A stretch of 64,000 nt of DNA from positions 28,320-92,319 of the forward strand of contig CANMTO010000006.1 in assembly GCA_947500755.1 (NCBI GenBank), written 5' to 3'. Within the stretch, counting starts at the first letter, position 1. Each line of letters begins with the position of its first letter. Of this stretch, positions 36,876 through 45,152 are shown piece after piece. Under the pieces are notes generated by a model. It had not been told where the DNA came from and searched no databases. It worked only from the letters and a program-made list of their open reading frames with translations. This DNA is from Flavobacteriales bacterium (lineage in GTDB: Bacteria > Bacteroidota > Bacteroidia > Flavobacteriales_D > Crocinitomicaceae). The position numbers were made by a program, and so were the translations under genes.

Positions 36876-36892
36876 TAAAAATTTGTTGAAAT

Positions 36893-37933
36893 ATGGCCAT
36901 TAAGTCAAGCACTAAAAAAGCAGTTAATTCCATGAATTCCGAAGGGAAATTCGGAAAAGATACCTACGTTAAATGGTACAAAGACATGTTACTCATTCGA
37001 CGTTTTGAGGAAAAAACAGGACAATTGTACATTCAACAAAAATTTGGAGGATTTTGTCACCTCTACATTGGACAGGAAGCCATTGTTGTTGGAACAGCAA
37101 GTGCAGTGCGCCCCACAGACAAGCACATGACCGCATACCGTGACCATGCCCATCCGATTGCATTGGGTACAGACCCACGGGTGTTAATGGCTGAGTTGTA
37201 CGGAAGAACAACAGGGTGCTCTAAAGGAAAAGGGGGATCTATGCACTTTTTTGACAAGGAAAAAAACTTCATGGGAGGCCATGGTATTGTCGGGGCTCAA
37301 ATTCCAATGGGAACGGGCGTAGCTTTTGCGGAACAATATAACGGGACAGAAAACGTCGCTATTGTTTCCATGGGTGACGGTGCGGTTCGACAAGGAGCAT
37401 TGCATGAAACCTTCAATATGGCCATGATTTGGAAACTTCCGGTTATCTACATTATTGAAAACAACAATTACGCGATGGGCACCAGTGTTGAACGCACAAC
37501 GAATGTAACTGATCTTTCTAAAATTGGGCTTTCATACGAAATGCCATCCAAAATTGTTAACGGGATGCGTCCGGAAGATGTACATAATGCGATCGAAGAA
37601 GCAGCAAACAGAGCACGTCGCGGAGATGGTCCCACCCTACTCGATATCCGTACTTACCGATATAAAGGACACTCGATGTCGGATCCACAAAAATATCGAA
37701 CAAAAGACGAAGTTACTGATTGGATGGAGCAAGACCCTATTGAGCATGTGTTGTCCGTGATTAAATCCAATAACTGGCTTTCTGAAAAAGAACTAAGCGA
37801 CATCAATGCATGGGTTAAAAACGAAGTAGACGAAAGCGTTACTTTCGCTGAAAACTCTCCTTACCCAGATGCTTCTGAACTATACAAAGACGTTTACGTT
37901 CAAGCGGATTATCCATTCATTAAAGAATATTAA
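36893..37933 (+). CDS. pdhA: Pyruvate dehydrogenase E1 component, alpha subunit
   Basis: Thiamine-diphosphate-dependent decarboxylase subunit of the pyruvate dehydrogenase complex, converting pyruvate to acetyl groups carried on E2. The 346 residues contain the ThDP motif GDGAVRQGALHE (from about residue 162) ending in ENNNYAMGTS. The phosphorylation-loop-like region RYKGHSMSDP is also present. The substrate-binding motifs (YIGQEA, TAYRDHAH) match pyruvate or branched-chain E1 alpha; the operon with a one-lipoyl E2 and general Bacteroidota gene order favour pyruvate. The E1 beta gene is not next to it and is presumably elsewhere. Confidence 0.93.
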   Translation: MAIKSSTKKAVNSMNSEGKFGKDTYVKWYKDMLLIRRFEEKTGQLYIQQKFGGFCHLYIGQEAIVVGTASAVRPTDKHMTAYRDHAHPIALGTDPRVLMAELYGRTTGCSKGKGGSMHFFDKEKNFMGGHGIVGAQIPMGTGVAFAEQYNGTENVAIVSMGDGAVRQGALHETFNMAMIWKLPVIYIIENNNYAMGTSVERTTNVTDLSKIGLSYEMPSKIVNGMRPEDVHNAIEEAANRARRGDGPTLLDIRTYRYKGHSMSDPQKYRTKDEVTDWMEQDPIEHVLSVIKSNNWLSEKELSDINAWVKNEVDESVTFAENSPYPDASELYKDVYVQADYPFIKEY

Positions 37934-37944
37934 TAGTAAAAGCT

Positions 37945-39195
37945 ATGGCTGAAGTAATATACATGCCCAAATTAAGTGATACCATGACCGAAGGCGTTGT
38001 GGCATCTTGGTTAAAAAATGTGGGCGATGCTGTGAAAAATGGCGAATTGTTGGCAGAAATTGAAACCGATAAAGCCACCATGGAATTTGAATCGTTCTAT
38101 GACGGCGTGTTGTTGCACATCGGTGTAGAAACCGGCAAAGCGGCTCCGGTGAATTCCTTGCTAGCCATTATCGGCCAAGCAGGTGAAGATATTTCTCCCT
38201 TCCTAAATGCAGCTCCATTAGCAGCAGAACCAGTGAAAACTGAAGAAGTGAAAGCAGCTCCTGTAGTTGAAACACCTGCGCCAAAACCAGTACCAGCTGC
38301 TGCACCTGTAAGTGCACCAAAACCAATCGCATCTAACGATCGAGTATATGCCTCCCCTCTGGCTAAGAAATTAGCGGAGGAAAAAGGAATTGATCTCCAA
38401 TACGTAGCAGGTTCCGGCGAAAATGGAAGAATCGTAAAACGTGATGTGGACCACTATACGCCGCATCCGAACGGTGTTTCTGCATCCGCTGGTAATTCAG
38501 GGGGATTAACTACTGAAACCTATACCGATGAGCCTATTTCTCAAATGAGAAAAACTATTGCTCGAAGATTGGCTGAAAGTAAATTTACTGCACCGCATTT
38601 TTATCTTACCCTAGATATCCACATGGATAATGCCATGGCATTTAGAACCTCTGTCAATGCGACGGAAGGATACAAAATATCGTTTAATGACATCGTTGTG
38701 AAAGCGGTAGCACTATCCCTTAGAAAACATCCAACAGTTAATTCTTCTTGGATGGGCGACTTCATCCGGAGAAACCAACACGTTAACATTGGTGTAGCCG
38801 TTGCTGTAGAAGATGGCTTATTGGTCCCAGTAGTTCGCTTTGCAGATACCAAAGGATTTATGCAAATCTCTGCAGAAGTAAAAGACTTTGCTGGTCGCGC
38901 TAAAGAGAAAAAACTACAACCTGCGGATTGGGAAGGAAATACGTTTACGATCTCTAATCTTGGTATGTTTGGTATTGAGTCCTTTACAGCGATTGTGAAT
39001 CCACCTGATAGTTGTATTTTAGCTGTTGGAGGCATCAAGGAAGTTCCTGTAGTAAAGAATGGGCAAGTGGTCCCGGGTAATGTAATGAAAGTGACCTTAT
39101 CTTGTGACCATCGCGTGGTAGACGGTGCAAGTGGTTCAGCGTTCTTACAAACATTCAAAAACTACATGGAAAATCCAGTTTCGATGCTCCTTTGA
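37945..39195 (+). CDS. pdhC: Dihydrolipoamide acetyltransferase (PDH E2)
   Basis: Core acyltransferase of the pyruvate dehydrogenase complex. The 416 residues are laid out as a single lipoyl domain (1-80; lipoylated Lys43 in ETDKATMEF), an Ala/Pro-rich linker (about 90-130) and a peripheral-subunit-binding domain (about 130-170, ASPLAKKLAEEKG...GRIVKRDV). The catalytic domain carries DHRVVDG, with His389 and Asp393 as catalytic residues. It follows pdhA by 11 bases and is co-transcribed. The linker is typical of E2 proteins. No E3 gene is seen nearby. Confidence 0.95.
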   Translation: MAEVIYMPKLSDTMTEGVVASWLKNVGDAVKNGELLAEIETDKATMEFESFYDGVLLHIGVETGKAAPVNSLLAIIGQAGEDISPFLNAAPLAAEPVKTEEVKAAPVVETPAPKPVPAAAPVSAPKPIASNDRVYASPLAKKLAEEKGIDLQYVAGSGENGRIVKRDVDHYTPHPNGVSASAGNSGGLTTETYTDEPISQMRKTIARRLAESKFTAPHFYLTLDIHMDNAMAFRTSVNATEGYKISFNDIVVKAVALSLRKHPTVNSSWMGDFIRRNQHVNIGVAVAVEDGLLVPVVRFADTKGFMQISAEVKDFAGRAKEKKLQPADWEGNTFTISNLGMFGIESFTAIVNPPDSCILAVGGIKEVPVVKNGQVVPGNVMKVTLSCDHRVVDGASGSAFLQTFKNYMENPVSMLL

Positions 39196-39211
39196 GTAAG
39201 CGAATGGATGT

Positions 39212-42200
39212 ATGCCTAACCTAAGATTACTACCCCTACTTTTCACATGTTGCGCAGCGCTTTCGTTGTGGAGCCAGGCGACTATTCGAGTTACCGTACT
39301 TTCTGTTCAAGTTGGTATTTTTCAAGATTGTGACGGGCTTTTCTTTGGGAATTCAGACTTTGTATGGGAATTCACTGGAACCGATAACACCGTTGGATAT
39401 TCCAATAATAATCCTGCCCTTTTCGGGATTTTTGGCTTTAATTACGCCTACAAAAACAACGACAACGGGCCCTACACGATGAGTACCCCCAACGGGAATT
39501 TCTCGCCAAGTAATGGCCTATTCTTCGATCATGATTATTTATGTCCCACCAACGTTCCAAGCACCATTAACCTGGGATGGGAGGCCTACGAAAACGACGA
39601 TGTCGGCAACTATGACGTGTTTGGCTTAAACGATGGTCAAACCAACTTACAAAACGTTGCCATGCCTGTCCCTGCTGCTGCAGGATCCTTGTTTTACACG
39701 TTCACGGCCAATTCCGTAGACCCCGGATGCAACCAAAGCTACACCGTGAATTTGCGGGTGGACCGAATTCCCATTGTGGTGAATTACATGCAAGACAATA
39801 TCTGCAACGCTAACAGCTTAACACTTAACACCACCTATACCTTTGGTTGGTGTCCGGGAACGCTGGAGCCGAACGAACCCGCGGCAAATGATGTACAAAA
39901 CGCAGGATCCTTATGGTCTAAATTCATTGCTCCACCTTCCGGAAGCGTGGAAATCACCTCAGATTTAGCCGGAACGCAAATTGGCACCTATTTTCAGGTG
40001 TATCACGCTGCAGATGGCGGAAACTGTACCCATGGTATACACGCGGTGACAGGCGCACTGATTAAAAATAAATTTGAATACCTTTCAAACGTAGACTTTT
40101 CTGATGGTGTAGATTTACTTGGAATTGACCCAGAGGCTGAAATCACCTTGAATGCGTGCGACCCAATTCCTTTGATTTCCTATCAAAAGTTAATTCCGGG
40201 AGAAACCTATTATATTCAATTCACATCCGATCAGGTTAATGACAACGGGTACTTTCAGCTCCGGGTGAATGGTTTGGGCGGAGGCGCACCCAACCTAGAA
40301 GACATTCCCTGTTTATCCACAACCGTGCCCTATGGAACTGCCGCAATTTCTTCCGGACAAAACAGTCCAGCGACCACGACCTTAACTTTTGGTTGTGCCT
40401 TTGACGGTGGGAATAATGCCGCAGAAACAGGTCAAGCGCACAGCAGTGCGAATCCGAACCAATACCACGCTTATGACTATCCGCATGCTGCTGTAGGAAA
40501 CCCTGTGATGAATGAAAGTGTCTGGTTGAATTTCATTGCTCCGCAGCAAGGCCGCATATCCTTTGAAGCAGATTATCAAAGTGCCCTTTATGGCGAAAGC
40601 GCTGCCCTATTCGGTTATGACCGGTCCTTCGCGCCAGGAGTTCCCGTCGATTATTTATGCTCGAACCTGAAGTTTATTGATTCCGATGAAGGGGGAACCA
40701 ATGGATTTCTTGGCGGCGATCCTAACGCGTTAATTCTTGCTCCGTGTTTAGAACCTGGATATAAATATTTCGGCATGGTGGATCCTTCCGATGCCATTAC
40801 ACCCCTGAGTTCACAATCTATAAAGACATGGGTGCACGACCCCAGTGTAGTCGATCCAAGTCAAAACCCTCCAGGAAATGATATTCTTTGCCTCACCATG
40901 CAAAACCCCTTATATCAAGTTCCTGTAATTCCTGCAGGAGTAACTCCTCCGTTTCAAGCGGTAGCGGGTTCGAATGTGCTGGCCTGTCAAGAATACTTAG
41001 CGGGTGAACCGAATGTTGATCCTAACCCGGCCAATTGTGCGAACCAAACCGTTTGGCATTACTTTGTGGCACCGGCCTCTGGAGCCGTAGAAATTAGTTT
41101 ACGTGCATATATTGGGATGAACATCCTGCGCTTCAATATTTATGAACTGTTAAATGGAAATAGCTGTTATGGAGGACTTGCTCCAGCTACCTTTACCACG
41201 AATGGAACGCGCTATGATCCAGTAATTACCCCAGTGGTAAGCGGTGCTGCCACACAAAACGGACTACAAGTATCCATGTGTTGTTTAGATTCCGGAACCG
41301 TATATGCGATCCAATTAGACGGTGGTTCACCGGGAGATGAAGGCCAATACATTATTGATTATGTGCATGAAATCGAGGCAGATGCCGGAGATATCGAAGT
41401 CACGGTGAGTAATGGTGAATATACCAACGTATTGCTTGGGGATACGGTACTGGTATGTTACGGAAATACGCTTCAACCGAATATTATGCTCGACGGAATT
41501 GGAAATTCTACCCAAACACTTCCAGGGTGTCTATCGCCCGGTTATGTACTTCACAGTTATCCATCGGTGCCGGATCCAGTCTATAATTCAGGCTTTACAT
41601 TCATTGACTCCTTGCAGTCAAACGGCAGTTTCCTACACAGCGGCAACGGGAGCGGTTCCTTTGGCAACCCAGTTTACAACACCGTTTATTTCCTTTCCCC
41701 TGCGGGTGACTTACCCAACTCCTGGGGAAATTTCAGCTGCCAAACCACCACAGTGGCCGATGGTGTACCGGTGGTATTTTTATCCCCATTAGCGGCATCC
41801 AGTGCATACGATAACAGCAACTGCACCTTAAGTTTCACCGCAAACGGTGGGGTTTCTGCTTATTTGAATCAAGCCTATGAATACACGATAACCAATCCAC
41901 TTGGGACAGTTGTTCAAGTAGGAAGTGTAGTACAAGGACAGCCCGTTTCCTATGTTGCGGCAATCCAAGGAACCTATACGATAACGATTCCGGATGAGCC
42001 GTGTCCATTAACCTTGAGCATCGATGCAACGGGATGTCTAAATCCGTGTGTACCTGAGACTGTTCCCGTTTCGGTAACGATCTGTCAAGGAGACAGTATA
42101 TTATTGGGTGGCAGCATGCAATCCCTTCCTGGAACTTACACGGACTCCTTAATTTCCATCATGGGCTGCGATTCTGTGGTCTTGAGCACGCTCAGTTTTC

Positions 42201-42943
42201 ACCCGAATCCAAGTTATGGGTTTCAAAATACCACCTTATGTCAAGGCGATGTGTTTTCCTTTAATGGAAATGAGTACACCGAAAATGGTCAATACCAAGA
42301 TACGATTCAGAGCATTCATGGGTGTGACAGTATCGTAACAACGAGCATCTTTGTGATTACTCCTGTGGTCGTTAATCAGGAAGTACACTTATGTCAGGGG
42401 ACATCCTACACGTTTAATGGAAACACGTACACGCAGGAGGGCGTTTATTTTGATACGACCACTACAGTAAACGGCTGCGATTCAATCAACGTGTTGAGTT
42501 TGTTTTTAAATGCCGCTTACGAAACCAGCATTTACGATACCGTTTGCCTTGGTTCGCCTTATTTCTTTGGAATTGACACCTTGAGTAGTTCCGGAACCTA
42601 TGTATTACCGTTAGTAGCGGACAACGGGTGTGATTCTACGGTTACCTTGGATTTGTATATGTTGGATTGTTCGATGTTAACCATTTTTGCACCGAATTCC
42701 TTTACACCAGATGCCGATGGCACGAATGACTTATGGTACCCAATTTTACAAAACGTGAAGTCATACACCTATACCATATACAACCGTTGGGGAGAGCCCA
42801 TATTCACTTCAACGGGTGATCCGTGGGATGGAACCTATAACGGAAATAAATGCCAGATGGGGGTTTATACATACATTATCGATTGGATTGACAAAGAGAA
42901 CATTGGTCACCGAGTAACGGGGAGCATAACCTTGGTACTTTAG
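39212..42943 (+). CDS. Giant T9SS type B cargo protein with tandem CQGD repeats
   Basis: A 1243-residue secreted protein with a signal peptide ending at SLWSQA. The first 900 residues consist of beta-sandwich modules with repeated PPC-like motifs such as ESVWLNFIAP, QTVWHYFVAP and SLWSKFIAP, each followed by a SG.VEI strand. Residues about 955-1150 contain four tandem repeats of about 50 residues with the pattern CQGDS...GTY.D......GCDS(V/I). The last 85 residues, from FAPNSFTPDADGTNDLW through YNRWGEPIF to the end, are the type B sorting domain. It probably forms a long surface adhesin. It lies 16 bases after pdhC and may be read-through transcribed. Confidence 0.86.
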   Translation: MPNLRLLPLLFTCCAALSLWSQATIRVTVLSVQVGIFQDCDGLFFGNSDFVWEFTGTDNTVGYSNNNPALFGIFGFNYAYKNNDNGPYTMSTPNGNFSPSNGLFFDHDYLCPTNVPSTINLGWEAYENDDVGNYDVFGLNDGQTNLQNVAMPVPAAAGSLFYTFTANSVDPGCNQSYTVNLRVDRIPIVVNYMQDNICNANSLTLNTTYTFGWCPGTLEPNEPAANDVQNAGSLWSKFIAPPSGSVEITSDLAGTQIGTYFQVYHAADGGNCTHGIHAVTGALIKNKFEYLSNVDFSDGVDLLGIDPEAEITLNACDPIPLISYQKLIPGETYYIQFTSDQVNDNGYFQLRVNGLGGGAPNLEDIPCLSTTVPYGTAAISSGQNSPATTTLTFGCAFDGGNNAAETGQAHSSANPNQYHAYDYPHAAVGNPVMNESVWLNFIAPQQGRISFEADYQSALYGESAALFGYDRSFAPGVPVDYLCSNLKFIDSDEGGTNGFLGGDPNALILAPCLEPGYKYFGMVDPSDAITPLSSQSIKTWVHDPSVVDPSQNPPGNDILCLTMQNPLYQVPVIPAGVTPPFQAVAGSNVLACQEYLAGEPNVDPNPANCANQTVWHYFVAPASGAVEISLRAYIGMNILRFNIYELLNGNSCYGGLAPATFTTNGTRYDPVITPVVSGAATQNGLQVSMCCLDSGTVYAIQLDGGSPGDEGQYIIDYVHEIEADAGDIEVTVSNGEYTNVLLGDTVLVCYGNTLQPNIMLDGIGNSTQTLPGCLSPGYVLHSYPSVPDPVYNSGFTFIDSLQSNGSFLHSGNGSGSFGNPVYNTVYFLSPAGDLPNSWGNFSCQTTTVADGVPVVFLSPLAASSAYDNSNCTLSFTANGGVSAYLNQAYEYTITNPLGTVVQVGSVVQGQPVSYVAAIQGTYTITIPDEPCPLTLSIDATGCLNPCVPETVPVSVTICQGDSILLGGSMQSLPGTYTDSLISIMGCDSVVLSTLSFHPNPSYGFQNTTLCQGDVFSFNGNEYTENGQYQDTIQSIHGCDSIVTTSIFVITPVVVNQEVHLCQGTSYTFNGNTYTQEGVYFDTTTTVNGCDSINVLSLFLNAAYETSIYDTVCLGSPYFFGIDTLSSSGTYVLPLVADNGCDSTVTLDLYMLDCSMLTIFAPNSFTPDADGTNDLWYPILQNVKSYTYTIYNRWGEPIFTSTGDPWDGTYNGNKCQMGVYTYIIDWIDKENIGHRVTGSITLVL

Positions 42944-42946
42944 CCT

Positions 42947-43030
42947 CGGCAAGCTCGGCTACTTGATCGACAAGCTCGACTACCCAATCGACAAGCTCGG
43001 CTAACCAATAGACAAGCTCGGCTACTTGAT
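42947..43030. repeat. 21-bp tandem repeat, four units
   Basis: Four successive 21-bp units (42947, 42968, 42989, 43010) of the form CGACAAGCTCGGCTACTTGAT, differing at a few positions each, plus a broken fifth copy at 43031-43036. They begin three bases after the stop codon at 42943. No hairpin dominates. The unit resembles dispersed Bacteroidota intergenic repeats and could be variable in number. Confidence 0.85.
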
Positions 43031-43125
43031 CGACAAATCAGAAAGCTTCTTTTCAAATTCAAGCTGCAGTATTCTATACAATACGTTCAATTCCATTGTC
43101 TTATGGAGCCTGTAAAAAATCACCT

Positions 43126-43419
43126 ATGCAACTACAACACATCAAAAATAGTATTCTCGAAATTCGAGGAAAAAAAGTTGTTCTCGATTACGAACTCGCG
43201 AAAATATTTAAAGTTGAAACAAAACGATTAAAAGAATCCGTTAGAAGAAATTCACGTCGTTTCCCCGTAGATTTTATGTTTGAATTAAGTGACGCCGAGT
43301 GGCAAAACTTGAGGTGCAAATTTAGCACCTCAAGTTGGGGAGGTCAAATCATAGAAAACCGTTTAATCGAAAACTCCATGACAAAAAAATTCCCTCCACA
43401 AAGGAGGGAATTCAAATAA
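43126..43419 (+). pseudogene. Truncated ORF6N-domain protein
   Basis: A 97-residue frame beginning like ORF6N/KilA-N-related proteins: QHIKNSILEIRGKKVVLDYE, then LKESVRRNSRRFPVDFMFEL and SSWGG. These match the N-terminal domain found in phage-derived antirepressor-like proteins and Bacteroidota chromosomal genes. Normal proteins continue for roughly another 100 residues or more (ending in a helical tail); here the frame turns into an unrelated C-terminus after SSWGG. It is a truncated copy, probably non-functional, possibly the remnant of a mobile element or prophage gene. Confidence 0.7.
43388..43412 (-). terminator. Intrinsic terminator for the minus-strand DUF4476 transcript
   Basis: 10-bp perfect stem AATTCCCTCC / GGAGGGAATT with a five-base loop. 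On the minus strand it is followed by a run of T (43387 downwards), so it terminates transcription arriving from the 44895 gene. It overlaps the end of the ORF6N remnant. Confidence 0.8.
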
Positions 43420-43438
43420 CACAATCTTATTGAATATC

Positions 43439-43654
43439 TTACTTTTCCTTTTTGTGTAACAAAAACTTATACGTCAATTCACCGTTATTGTTGATCAAGT
43501 AGTTACTAACATACTCCCAACCGTTGGCATCCATGAAGTTCAATGCATCAATCATGCTGTTAAACGCTGCATTCTTCCCTTCAGTGTTTTTGAATCTAGG
43601 TAACGCTACCAATCTCTCTACTAATCCCTCCCAACATATTCCATGTACTCCATT
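43439..43654 (-). pseudogene. C-terminal remnant of a conserved Bacteroidota protein
   Basis: A 71-codon minus-strand frame with no start codon at its 5' end (the first Met is 33 codons in). Its product reads LPRFKNTEGKNAAFNSMIDALNFMDANGWEYV and further to LLHKKEK (split here: LPRFKNTEGKNAAFNSM, then IDALNFMDANGWEYV). This pattern, FNSMIDALN(F/Y)M...GWE(F/Y)V...LL.K, is the recurring C-terminal end of a widespread exported Bacteroidota protein. The frame partly overlaps the end of the DUF4476 gene. It is best explained as the 3' end of a gene whose front has been lost. Confidence 0.5.
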
Positions 43655-44895
43655 TTAGAAGAATCAAAGGCAAACTTAGCCGCAAGGCTTGACGCATTAT
43701 CGTAATCTAATAAGTGATCAGAAAGAAACTTTGCCACCTCTAATTGATTCGCATCGAAGGTAAATAAATCCATTAACTGAACAGCATCAGACGCATACAA
43801 GCACTTGTTTTTTAAGGAAATCTTAAGCGCTCCTACCCGATCATCTTCAAAGGAATATCCTTTTAATTCGGTCTTCAATGATTCTACATTCGAAAGGGTT
43901 TTTGAACATACCATGCGACCATTTGAAGTTCCGCCAACGGTATTGGTCGTATTGGTTTCATTACTCGCGTTGGTCGTACCATTCACCGTAGTAGACGCAT
44001 TGGTGGTGGTGGTGGTAGTGGTGGTTATGGTTGAATTAGAAGAATTCTGAGTCACTGTACCGCCATTCACCGTTACATTGGTTGTTGCACCAGGAACCGT
44101 TGCATTCACGGATGGGTTAACCCCATTTCCGTTTACATTCACATTCGTATTGGCACCAGGACGTGTATTGCTTGTATTTTGTTGAGTTCCATTTCCTGAA
44201 ACATTTACGTTCATGTTTACATTTTGTGCGTTTGTATCCACCACGGTGCCGTTCATGTTCATATTTACATTCATGTTAATGTTCTCTCCATTTACTGGGT
44301 CCGTAACCGAAATATTCACATTACCATTTCCACCATTGGTTGGCGTAATTGTGGTATTGGTATTTGGAGTGGTTGTTGGGGTTGGGGTTGGAGTTGCTGC
44401 ATTAAACTGAATTCCAACACTTCCATTTCCATTTCCATTCGTAGTATTTCCGCCTACCGTTGATGTTTCCGTAGAAACTGTTTGAGTGGTTGTAGTTGTT
44501 GTAGTTGTAACTGCGTCCGAAAACACTGCACTGTTATCTGGACGATAGCTTACAGAACCCTCTGTTACCGTTCCCGCTGCAGGAACCATGCTTACCAACT
44601 GAAGTTTACCAACGCCTTTTTTGAAAACAACTCTAGTAGTTACATCCTGGGGAGTATCCAAAAAGAAATTTTTATCAATGTCTTTTGTTTTTCCATCTTC
44701 AAAAATCAACTTAACAGAATATCCTCCATTTTTTATGCTGCTCACCACCACATTGGTTTGCGCCACTGAATTTTGCTTAATCCCATTCATAATGAGGTAG
44801 AACTTTTGACCACCGTTGTTAAATACGGTCAAGTTACTTTGGGCAAAAAATGAAAGGGATAGAAAAAGAACTCCCAAAAACAGACTTGTTCTCAT
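43621..44895 (-). CDS. Exported DUF4476 protein with Asn/Thr-rich low-complexity region
   Basis: A 424-residue protein with a signal peptide (ending in SFFAQ). An N-terminal beta domain (about 20-105) is followed by a long N/T/G/V-rich low-complexity stretch (about 125-325) with NVNMNVN-type and TTTTTT runs. The C-terminal 95 residues match DUF4476: a CSKTLSNVESLKTELKGYSF start and VAKFLSDHLLDYDNASSLAA later. DUF4476 is a helical domain of unknown function found at the ends of exported Bacteroidota proteins. The low-complexity part is probably a flexible linker and likely differs in length between strains. It is followed by the terminator at 43388. Confidence 0.85.
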   Translation of the reverse strand: MRTSLFLGVLFLSLSFFAQSNLTVFNNGGQKFYLIMNGIKQNSVAQTNVVVSSIKNGGYSVKLIFEDGKTKDIDKNFFLDTPQDVTTRVVFKKGVGKLQLVSMVPAAGTVTEGSVSYRPDNSAVFSDAVTTTTTTTTQTVSTETSTVGGNTTNGNGNGSVGIQFNAATPTPTPTTTPNTNTTITPTNGGNGNVNISVTDPVNGENINMNVNMNMNGTVVDTNAQNVNMNVNVSGNGTQQNTSNTRPGANTNVNVNGNGVNPSVNATVPGATTNVTVNGGTVTQNSSNSTITTTTTTTTNASTTVNGTTNASNETNTTNTVGGTSNGRMVCSKTLSNVESLKTELKGYSFEDDRVGALKISLKNKCLYASDAVQLMDLFTFDANQLEVAKFLSDHLLDYDNASSLAAKFAFDSSKMEYMEYVGRD

Positions 44896-44941
44896 AGCTT
44901 TATAAATTTCTTAGTAATTGTTTCAAAGTTAAAATTACGAT

Positions 44942-45094
44942 TTATTTCGAGGATGCAGGAATGCCGATATTATTTGATACTAAATATGGACTATTCGCTG
45001 CGGTCCACCTACCAAAAACACTCCCACTTACCGTGGTTTGTGCACTTAATATGCCGGAAAAGCATGTGATTATACTTAAAATTGAAAATCTCAT
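44942..45094 (-). pseudogene. 50-residue N-terminal fragment of a secreted beta-helix-like protein
   Basis: An intact 50-codon frame starting with a signal peptide (MRFSILSIITCFSGILSAQ) followed by GRWTAANSPYLVSNNIGIPA. The motif GxWTxANSPYxVxxxIxIPA(G)SxLTI is the standard beginning of a type of Bacteroidota beta-helix protein; here the frame stops after SSK, exactly where the helix would start. It is either a 5' remnant of a deleted gene or a small secreted peptide of about 30 residues. It lies upstream of the DUF4476 gene on the same strand. Confidence 0.6.
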
Positions 45095-45152
45095 GATAAT
45101 TGTTTAATGCTATAAAGGCAAGACATTAGCCCAAGATTTATAATTTCGCAAC

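Noticed and set aside
42947..43030. CRISPR array
   Set aside because: The units are direct tandem copies of 21 bp without unique spacers.
43126..43419. Prophage
   Set aside because: Only a truncated ORF6N domain is present; there are no phage structural, integrase or lysis genes nearby.
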